From: CAYHGX01 sp964356355
Lineage (GTDB): Bacteria > Patescibacteriota > Gracilibacteria > UBA1369 > LOWO2-01-FULL-3
Direction: 5' to 3'
NCBI GenBank assembly: GCA_964356355.1
Contig: CAYHGX010000006.1
Location: 1 to 64,000 of the forward strand
DNA: 64,000 nucleotides
Positions within the stretch are counted from its first letter, which is position 1, and every line of letters starts with the position of its first letter. A program made the position numbers and the translations under genes. The notes under the pieces were generated by a model. That model did not search any database and was not told the DNA's origin. It was given only the letters and a program-made list of their open reading frames with translations. Of the stretch, positions 58,023 to 64,000 are shown in pieces.

Positions 58023-59276
58023 TTACATTTGCATTAAACGAACTACCTTCTTCAAAACCTTCGAAAGGAGCTGTTCTTCTGTAATATAGCTAATGGCCAA
58101 GTTTGCCAAAGCCATTGGCACAATGTCCTGCTGATCATTCAGTACTTTAGTTTCATCAATAACATTCGTAACCATTTTGGGATTCAAAAAACTAATTTGT
58201 GGCTTCTTTGCAAACGGCAGAGATTGTGCCCATTCACGAGTTTCCAGCGCCTCTTTAATCTCAGGCAAATGTGAACCACCACCAGAAAGCAAAATCTTAG
58301 ACGGAAGCACATCAACATTTTCGAAAGATTCCAAAGTTAGAACCACGCCAGAAAGCCACACATCACAATCACTCTTCATCGCCTCACGTACAATCTTGTG
58401 TGACTGCCTCTCTAACAGGTCATTACTATATGAAAATTTAATATCCTCGGCCTCTTGGTATGAAATATTCAACGTCTGAGTGAGGCGCTTAGTGAACGTC
58501 CTGCCACCCAGTGTAAACATCTTTGTGCCCTCCACAGCGCCATCTTTCACTACTGCAATATCTGTAGTCCCACCTCCCACATCAATGAAAATCGCTCCAA
58601 ATTGCCCGGCATCCTCCTGGCTCAGACAGCGAGTCAAAGCGTAAGGTTCAGCTGCAATGGCCAATAGTTCCTTATCAATTTCAGAAGCAATTGTTTGTAA
58701 CGCACCATAATGGACTAGGGGAGCGAAGGCATTGAAAATTCCCAAAGTCACCTCTTTGCCCTGAAATCCGATTGGATTTGTAACCTTATAACCGTCAATT
58801 CTCACGTCAACAATGGCAGCATTTACTAGTTTTACATCAATTTCACTGTATCCAGTCTCATGTGCCAATTGTCCTCTCACCATCTCAAAAGCCCTCCACT
58901 GTACCTTGTGTACGATATTTTTGAGCTCAGCTAAGTCGATTTTAGTATTCGCATCTCTGCGCACATATGAAGTTGTACTCGTTGCACCCTTTACCAATTC
59001 CCCCGAAATACCAAGAATCATCTTGCTGGCAGACACTCCCGCCATATTTTCCGCCTCACGAATAGCACTGTGGCAATTAGCAATTACCGAAGCAATATCA
59101 GTTACAACTCCACTTTGCATATCACCCAGTTTTTGACTCTTTCTGCCCACTCCAAGGACCTTTGCCTTGCTACCTTCAGCCTCGCATATCAAAGCCTTGA
59201 TATTGTCGGTCCCAATATCGAGAACCAGAAAGTGTGCATCTGTGGGCCTTTTTTTGATTCTACGGAAAAGTCGCAT
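58023..59276 (-). CDS. FtsA/PilM-like actin-fold ATPase
   Basis: 417 aa. Actin/Hsp70 fold: HFLVLDIGTDNIKALICEAE (phosphate 1), the SHS2/1C-like subdomain (DVKLVNAAIVDVRIDGYKVT, NPIGFQGKEVTLGIFNAFAP), GAIFIDVGGGTTDIAVVKDG (phosphate 2) and ILLSGGGSHLPEIKEAL (adenosine motif). The sequence is closest to FtsA by layout, with the C-terminal amphipathic tail (LLSKVLKKVVRLMQM) that could bind membrane. Because its only neighbour is the large membrane protein, a PilM-like assembly role is as likely as cell division. TATAAA is six bases before the ATG on its strand. Confidence 0.85.
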   Translation of the reverse strand: MRLFRRIKKRPTDAHFLVLDIGTDNIKALICEAEGSKAKVLGVGRKSQKLGDMQSGVVTDIASVIANCHSAIREAENMAGVSASKMILGISGELVKGATSTTSYVRRDANTKIDLAELKNIVHKVQWRAFEMVRGQLAHETGYSEIDVKLVNAAIVDVRIDGYKVTNPIGFQGKEVTLGIFNAFAPLVHYGALQTIASEIDKELLAIAAEPYALTRCLSQEDAGQFGAIFIDVGGGTTDIAVVKDGAVEGTKMFTLGGRTFTKRLTQTLNISYQEAEDIKFSYSNDLLERQSHKIVREAMKSDCDVWLSGVVLTLESFENVDVLPSKILLSGGGSHLPEIKEALETREWAQSLPFAKKPQISFLNPKMVTNVIDETKVLNDQQDIVPMALANLAISYITEEQLLSKVLKKVVRLMQM

Positions 59277-59333
59277 GTCTAATTTATAGCTTTGAAAATA
59301 TACGCAAAATTATCCTTGCTGGCAATGGCCAAC

Positions 59334-60416
59334 TTAGCTCTTTTTAAACCAATCACTATTGCTCTCAAAAACTACCTGGTTTTTGGATTTTTCACGAGCT
59401 CTCGCAAGTCCCAGTTCAATTAATCCATCGACAAGTTGCTCATAGCTAAGCCCATAAGCCTGCATCATTTTTGGATACATACTGATCGAGGTGAATCCGG
59501 GTAGGGTATTGATCTCATTTAAAAACACCGCTCCACTATCTTTATCGATAAAGCTGTCCACACGCGCCAGTCCACAGCAGTCCAAAGCTTTAAATCCCTT
59601 TACTGAAATCTCCTGTATTTTCTTCGCCAGGTCTACATCGATATTTGCTGGAATCTCAGTAGTGGAAACGCCGTTCACATATTTATCGTTAAAATCATAA
59701 AATTCCCCTCCCACGATTACTTCACCCACTGGACTAGCCACTACCTCATCATTACCCATAATTGCACACTCAATTTCCCGCACATTCAAAGCCTTTTCTA
59801 CTAGAATTCTCATGTCAAATCGCGCCGCCAATTCAATGGCCTCTATCAGTCCTTCCGGAGTTTTTGCCTTGGATACACCCACCGAGGACCCCATGTTCGC
59901 CGGCTTCACAAAACAGGGCAGCCCAAAACTATTTTCAATTTCTGCTAAAATATTCTCCCGCTCTTTTTCCCATCTGCCACGTGTAAAGCCCACATAAGGA
60001 ACCACTGGGATCCCGGCCGCCTCCCACACCGCTTTGGCGATTAGCTTGTCCATCGCGCCCGCACTGGCCACCACATTGCAGCCCACATACGGCACTTGGA
60101 TCATTTCGAATAGGCCCTGAATGGTGCCATCTTCGCCATACGGTCCATGCAAAACTGGAAAGAAAATATCGATATTTTTGTGTTTCGCCGGATCCATGCC
60201 CAAAAGTACCTCTTCCAGTCCCTCAAAATTGTTATCCTTGAATTTTTGTAAACAATTCTCACCACGATACCATTTGCCCTCTTTAGTAATTCCAATTTCC
60301 ACCACCTCATATTTCTCCGCACTCAGCGCCTTTATCACCGACGTAGCCGAAACCAAAGAAACTTCATGCTCGCCACTCCTCCCCCCAAACACCACTGCAA
60401 CTTTTAATTTAGCCAT
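59334..60416 (-). CDS. ddl: D-alanine-D-alanine ligase
   Basis: Forms D-Ala-D-Ala for peptidoglycan. 360 aa with KVAVVFGGRSGEHEVSLVSA, DIFFPVLHGPYGEDGTIQGL, LPCFVKPANMGSSVGVSKAK (ATP-grasp), ILVEKALNVREIECAIMGND, the omega-loop EFYDFNDKYVNGVST and the LARVDSFIDKDSGAVFLNEI metal site with NTLPGFTSISMYPKM. The omega loop has the KY of D-Ala-D-Ala ligases, not the His of VanA-type lactate ligases. It is part of a peptidoglycan block with vanX-like and alr upstream on the same strand. Confidence 0.97.
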   Translation of the reverse strand: MAKLKVAVVFGGRSGEHEVSLVSATSVIKALSAEKYEVVEIGITKEGKWYRGENCLQKFKDNNFEGLEEVLLGMDPAKHKNIDIFFPVLHGPYGEDGTIQGLFEMIQVPYVGCNVVASAGAMDKLIAKAVWEAAGIPVVPYVGFTRGRWEKERENILAEIENSFGLPCFVKPANMGSSVGVSKAKTPEGLIEAIELAARFDMRILVEKALNVREIECAIMGNDEVVASPVGEVIVGGEFYDFNDKYVNGVSTTEIPANIDVDLAKKIQEISVKGFKALDCCGLARVDSFIDKDSGAVFLNEINTLPGFTSISMYPKMMQAYGLSYEQLVDGLIELGLARAREKSKNQVVFESNSDWFKKS

Positions 60417-60431
60417 AAAGAAAATTAAGTG

Positions 60432-61727
60432 TTATCTACAAGAATCTCTGCCACCATCCAGCTCCATATCCATTTTTAGCCAGTCAAAATTCATCGCATT
60501 CGCCTCCTCACAAAAATCCGCCTTTTCTAAATCATATTCAACTCCAAACACTGCCTTTTTTTTCTCGATGAAGGGCAAAAGGGCATCGCACTCCTCATAT
60601 TCAAAACATTGTTCATTAACCGCGAAGTCAAAGTAGTCTACAAGCTCAGCTACTTGATCCAAGTCGTTTTTTAGCCCTACGCTCAAACCCAATGACCTTG
60701 CCAATCCCGCCAAAAATTTATTGTAATCGAGTTGGTGCTTAGAGGTAATTTTGAACCCTGAATCGTTTTGATATGCATCCAGATTATCCAGTTCAACTCC
60801 GTCACAACCTTTCTCTTTAGCCAAAGAGAGCCTGTTTAACATCACCGGAATTAACAAGTCGGTAAAACGGATGTCTAGCCATTTTTCATCCGGCCAATCT
60901 TCCAGTGGCTTGCCTTTTATGACTTCGGCAAATTGGTCGCTATCCTCCCTCCAGTCCTCATAAGTTCCCGCGCTAAAGTAGCAGATCACCTTAATATCTC
61001 TTTCGTGCAATTTTTCTATAGTTTCCTTCGGTGTATCAAAAAGATCCAGATCATAAACTTCAACATCATATGACAAGTCCAGCTCGTCATTTAACTGCCA
61101 CTGCCATGAAGTTCCAGGTTGTGGTCTCCACCAATTCTGTAACAATGAAGCCAGGATCTGGGCCATCTCACCACGCTTCAGACTTTGATCCGGTCCTTGT
61201 ACACTGTCCGAAACCGCCCCTATTCCATACAGAAAGTTACTATAATATTTATACCAAGGATCGGGCTCTCCCAGGTCTTCAACCATTCCTGCTAAGTCTT
61301 CAAGATCCCGTGCCAAAGTTTTTACAACTATCTTGGCCGCCTCCGCAAAATTGATATTTTGCTCCGGCTTAAAATTTCCATCAGGATATCCATTCACTAC
61401 ACCCGCATTTCGAAGTACGCAAATGTATCCATAATACCAAGTGCCCTTACTGATATCCGGTAAGTTTCCTGCCAAATCACACTTTTCAATCGCGGCATGA
61501 GAAAAACTCGACCCTGCAATGATTTTACTAAACTCCGCCCTATTTATTAGATTGTCAGGCTTAAAAGTGCCATCAGCGTAGCCATTTATAATTTTCTGTT
61601 CACTTAAATATTGAATCGCCTCGCTCGCAGGCTCGCTCGGCCCAACATCCGAAAATGCCAAGCACTCTGCACTGAAGGTCACCAGCAAAACCAAAGAACC
61701 AAACAATGAAAGCTTTTTGTTAATCAT
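60432..61727 (-). CDS. SLH-domain protein with GH114-type glycosidase domain
   Basis: 431 aa. Signal peptide (LSLFGSLVLLVTFSAECLAF), then two to three S-layer homology modules: FSDVGPSEPASEAIQYLSEQ with KIINGYADGTFKPDNLINRA, and LPDISKGTWYYGYICVLRNA with GVVNGYPDGNFKPEQNINFA. Residues about 195-431 are a GH114/TM1410-like barrel: WQWQLNDELDLSYDVEVYDL, KVICYFSAGTYEDWREDSDQ, WLDIRFTDLLIPVMLNRLSL, GCDGVELDNLDAYQ and VGLKNDLDQVAELVDYFDFA with NEQCFEYEECDAL. GH114 includes polygalactosaminidases acting on surface polysaccharides. It lies between ddl and the vanX-like gene, so it may remodel the cell surface. Confidence 0.9.
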   Translation of the reverse strand: MINKKLSLFGSLVLLVTFSAECLAFSDVGPSEPASEAIQYLSEQKIINGYADGTFKPDNLINRAEFSKIIAGSSFSHAAIEKCDLAGNLPDISKGTWYYGYICVLRNAGVVNGYPDGNFKPEQNINFAEAAKIVVKTLARDLEDLAGMVEDLGEPDPWYKYYSNFLYGIGAVSDSVQGPDQSLKRGEMAQILASLLQNWWRPQPGTSWQWQLNDELDLSYDVEVYDLDLFDTPKETIEKLHERDIKVICYFSAGTYEDWREDSDQFAEVIKGKPLEDWPDEKWLDIRFTDLLIPVMLNRLSLAKEKGCDGVELDNLDAYQNDSGFKITSKHQLDYNKFLAGLARSLGLSVGLKNDLDQVAELVDYFDFAVNEQCFEYEECDALLPFIEKKKAVFGVEYDLEKADFCEEANAMNFDWLKMDMELDGGRDSCR

Positions 61728-61748
61728 ATTTTTTTATTATTCAAATTC

Positions 61749-62447
61749 TCACTTTTCCATACTACCATAAATTGCATGATCTGCACCCTGAGAAGCCGCC
61801 CACATCTGGTCGCCATAACTGAAATGCCACCACTCTTCAGGGTAATTCACAAACCCGGCCGCCTCCATCGCCTTAACTAGCGTCATTCGGTTTTCATCGG
61901 CCATTTTCGCCGCACTATCTGGCTGATTATAGAAAAAATAATGCAACCCCGCCCGCTCGCTAAACTCATCAAAGGGCGTGCCCATATTTACCTCCTGGCC
62001 ATTTTCATCTACCAACGTTAAGTCCACCGCACCGCCGGTATTGTGTGGGGCGGGGGCCGCAGGATCTACGCTTGCCCTTGAAACAAATTTTTCAGTAGCC
62101 TCGATAAGTTTTTTATTGTCCCAGCCTGGGTGAGCCCGAAAAAGATCGCTCCAATAATTGTGATAAATGATTTGCTGCGTGTTGTAAGTTCTAAAACCGT
62201 CCCAGATTTTAAAGTTCCACCTCTCACAGCCCGGAATTTTATTGAGCGCCGTTTTTGCCTCTCTCAGTTTTGCTAAAACACCACTTCTAAGCTTGATTTC
62301 CGGCGCTTCCGCGATGCTCATTTTGTAGTATCTCGGGTCCAATACAAATTCCCGCGGATCCAATATCTCCAGAGGCTCCCCACACTCCTTGATTTCTTTT
62401 CCACGCGCCCCCGGTTGATCCAAGATTCCCATAAAAACGATTACCAA
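61749..62447 (-). CDS. VanX-type D-Ala-D-Ala dipeptidase
   Basis: A 232-aa zinc peptidase of the VanX/DdpX family (M15D). ERWNFKIWDGFRTYNTQQII (the conserved Arg), then SRASVDPAAPAPHNTGGAVD with LTLVDENGQEVNMGTPFDEF (SxHxxGxAxD-type zinc site, here PHNTGGAVD), and the catalytic Glu and third ligand EEWWHFSYGDQMWA. The start could be the ATG at 62447 or 62432. It hydrolyses D-Ala-D-Ala, the product of the Ddl encoded two genes away, or recycles turnover dipeptide. No van regulatory genes are nearby. Confidence 0.92.
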   Translation of the reverse strand: MVIVFMGILDQPGARGKEIKECGEPLEILDPREFVLDPRYYKMSIAEAPEIKLRSGVLAKLREAKTALNKIPGCERWNFKIWDGFRTYNTQQIIYHNYWSDLFRAHPGWDNKKLIEATEKFVSRASVDPAAPAPHNTGGAVDLTLVDENGQEVNMGTPFDEFSERAGLHYFFYNQPDSAAKMADENRMTLVKAMEAAGFVNYPEEWWHFSYGDQMWAASQGADHAIYGSMEK

Positions 62448-62458
62448 TAATTATTTTC

Positions 62459-63595
62459 CTAAACCACCACCCTCGGAATTCGCTCATTCACTCGTGTTGT
62501 TACCTCATAATTGATAGTGCCGGCCCAAGCTGCAAACTGCTCCGCACTTATCTCTTCGGTGGCCGGCCCCTTAACGCTCTTCCCAATCAGCACCACCTCG
62601 TCCTCCAGCCTCGCCTCCGGAATATCCGTTACCTCTACCATAATAATATTCATGCAAATTCTTCCACGAATTGGTGCCCTTTTCCCATGGATCAAAACGT
62701 AACCATTGCTCACTCCGCGGTCATATCCGTCATAATATCCCACCGGTAAAATCGCCAATCGAGTTTCGTGGCTCGCCCTGTAGGTACAGCCATAGCCAAT
62801 ATATTCGCCTGCGGAAATTGTTTTGATTTGTGCAATCCGCGTCTTCCAAGTAAAGGCCGGCATTAGCTCAAACCCCTCTCCCCGTTCTTTCAAATAGCTG
62901 ACGTAGGTCTCATTGGATGGCCACATGCCATAGCTCGCAATTCCAGCTCGCACCATCTCGAAATGAGTTTTCTGAAACAAAATAGTGGCCGCTGAATTCG
63001 CGCAGTGACGAAGTTTAATTTGAAATCCCGCCTCTGCTAAAATCCTCCCGGCCTCCTCAAACCGCATAAGTTGATGCTCCGCATAGGCGTGATCGGTAGT
63101 GTCTTCAATGTTGGCAAAGTGAGTTGATAATCCCTCTATCTCAATGTTGGGATAAATGGCGATTTTCTTAGCAAAATCCACCAAGTCCTCTAGCAAAACT
63201 CCCTGTCGATTGTTTCCAGTTTCCACCTTTATATGCACCTTCACCGGAACTCCATTTTTCCCGAGCCTTTCAATAGTTGCCTCATCATAAACCACCAATC
63301 GTAGGTCCAGCTTTGCAGCCTCCTCCAGGTCGTTCATTGGTACATATCCCAATATGTAAATAGGGGAGTCCACTCCACTTTCGCGCAATTTCATCGCCTC
63401 ATACAACGCATTTACACAAAGCCAATCGGCCCCGTTATTTAGGAAAACTTTCCCCGCTTCCACTAATCCATGACCGTAGGCGTTTGCCTTTACACAAGGG
63501 CTGAGCAAAACCTCTGGACCAACAAGCCCACGAAACTGCCTCATGTTATTAGCTAATGCCTCTTCGGAGATTTCTACCCAAATTAGATTCTGCAT
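62459..63595 (-). CDS. alr: alanine racemase
   Basis: Makes D-alanine with PLP. 378 aa from the ATG at 63595. WVEISEEALANNMRQFRGLV, PLP-lysine motif SPCVKANAYGHGLVEAGKVF, VHIKVETGNNRQGV, GLSTHFANIEDT, LRHCANSAATILF, EMVRAGIASYGMWPS, YGCTYRASHETRLAILPVGY with YDGYDRGVSNGY, and GRICMNIIMVEVTD. It supplies Ddl, encoded downstream on the same strand. It is preceded by a dispersed repeat copy, which lies in the spacer between it and the ATP-grasp gene. Confidence 0.97.
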   Translation of the reverse strand: MQNLIWVEISEEALANNMRQFRGLVGPEVLLSPCVKANAYGHGLVEAGKVFLNNGADWLCVNALYEAMKLRESGVDSPIYILGYVPMNDLEEAAKLDLRLVVYDEATIERLGKNGVPVKVHIKVETGNNRQGVLLEDLVDFAKKIAIYPNIEIEGLSTHFANIEDTTDHAYAEHQLMRFEEAGRILAEAGFQIKLRHCANSAATILFQKTHFEMVRAGIASYGMWPSNETYVSYLKERGEGFELMPAFTWKTRIAQIKTISAGEYIGYGCTYRASHETRLAILPVGYYDGYDRGVSNGYVLIHGKRAPIRGRICMNIIMVEVTDIPEARLEDEVVLIGKSVKGPATEEISAEQFAAWAGTINYEVTTRVNERIPRVVV

Positions 63596-63600
63596 AGCAA

Positions 63601-63660
63601 GCACAAAGTGCTAATTAATAAGTGCATGTAACGAGTGCCGTAGGCCGAGAGGAATGCTCC
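63601..63660. repeat. dispersed repeat copy upstream of alr
   Basis: GCACAAAGTGCTAATTAA, TAAGTGCATGTAACGAGTGC and CGTAGGCCGAGAGGAATGC align with copies at 15357 and 53989. It fills nearly the whole spacer between the ATP-grasp gene and alr. Confidence 0.75.
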
Positions 63661-63662
63661 AT

Positions 63663-64000
63663 TTACTTGAGTAGATACTTGGCATCCTTGGGATCAAAGC
63701 TCTCCTTATGAAAATACGCATCCAAAATGGCCAGCGCAACGTTTCTTTTTTGGCCGTGCATGAAATGGTTGTGGGCCCACATACAAGGTGCATTTATCTC
63801 TATCATAGCGGCGTTTCTGCCAACCATGCCCCTTTCAGGATCAACGCAAATCATATCTACGGCAAAAGTTTTCATCTTCATCAAGTCTGCGATTAGCTCC
63901 ACTAAGTCATAAAAATCTCTATGAACTTTTTCCGTAACATCGATAGGTTCTCCGCCCACACCGATGTTTGCAATCTTTCTCAATTTCACATTCCGACCCT
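63663..64000 (-). CDS. ATP-grasp ligase, C-terminal part (5' end outside window)
   Basis: The frame continues past the window's end on the minus strand. The visible C-terminus reads NVKLRKIANIGVGGEPIDVT, then VELIADLMKMKTFAVDMICV, VGRNAAMIEINAPCMWAHNH and RNVALAILDAYF. This order (NVS/KGG-type loop, 'D.i..D' metal site, 'aviEiNa', final helix) is typical of ATP-grasp enzymes near cyanophycin synthetase and glutathione synthetase. Its substrate cannot be read from this part. It is upstream of alr on the same strand and so may belong to the cell-wall or amino-acid ligation block. Confidence 0.75.
   Translation of the reverse strand, partial: GRNVKLRKIANIGVGGEPIDVTEKVHRDFYDLVELIADLMKMKTFAVDMICVDPERGMVGRNAAMIEINAPCMWAHNHFMHGQKRNVALAILDAYFHKESFDPKDAKYLLK

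Overview
The window looks like a scaffold from a small-genome uncultured bacterium of the Patescibacteria/CPR type, possibly a Peregrinibacteria-like lineage. That placement is an inference from gene content: many small lipoproteins and orphan surface proteins, an FtsA/PilM-like ATPase beside a large single-pass membrane protein, a sortase, PolX, few Shine-Dalgarno sequences, and widespread gene overlaps. TGA is used as an ordinary stop (for example at the end of thyA), so there is no sign of the UGA-glycine code. Four runs of exactly 100 N (4223-4322, 21012-21111, 28472-28571, 42255-42354) are scaffold gaps. They cut folA and a C39-like peptidase gene, trpA, the second HicA-tailed paralog and one hypothetical gene.

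Layout. 1-4.5 kb: end of ispG, then dcd, thyA and folA (thymidylate/folate supply). 4.6-9.4 kb: an AEC transporter, a lipoprotein, and a minus-strand block of a divergent sigma factor, a DsbA-like protein, a CxxC membrane protein and a peroxiredoxin. 9395-10390: a GC-rich island with 17-bp terminal inverted repeats (16/17 match) carrying three small zinc-finger-like ORFs, followed by a palindrome-rich intergenic stretch. 13-21 kb: a complete tryptophan operon, trpR-trpE-trpGDCF-aroF-trpB-trpA, in which one 1096-aa protein carries four enzymes. It has a candidate TrpR operator and a candidate ribosome-mediated attenuator that uses the last codons of trpR as the leader peptide. 21-24 kb: proBCA, then tRNA-Phe. 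24-29 kb: an HNH gene, and divergent from it two tandem large paralogs with HicA-like C-termini. 30-38 kb: ProX-type deacylase, a Pit/DUF47/IF2B-like/ArsB-like operon, HPF, a CDF-NifX-like protein, aroD and ychF. 38-51 kb: a Rel/SpoT homolog with a C-terminal membrane domain, sortase, ligA, dnaX, two glycosyltransferases, polX and comF. 52-64 kb: PAP2 phosphatase, a DUF1697 gene flanked by a duplicated tRNA-Val 3' end, surface proteins, the FtsA-like cluster, and peptidoglycan precursor genes (ddl, vanX-like, alr, an ATP-grasp enzyme).

Cross-cutting signals. A dispersed repeat (consensus core near RTGCTAAC, then AARTGCACGGAGCGAGTGCC and CGAGAGGAGTGC) lies just upstream of both tRNA genes and near the window's end. 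It also sits in frame inside the TrpG domain and at the trpE 3' end. Several single genes have a -10 box only 6-7 nt from the start codon, which suggests leaderless transcripts. The GC-rich island ORFs, by contrast, have good Shine-Dalgarno sites, which fits a foreign origin.
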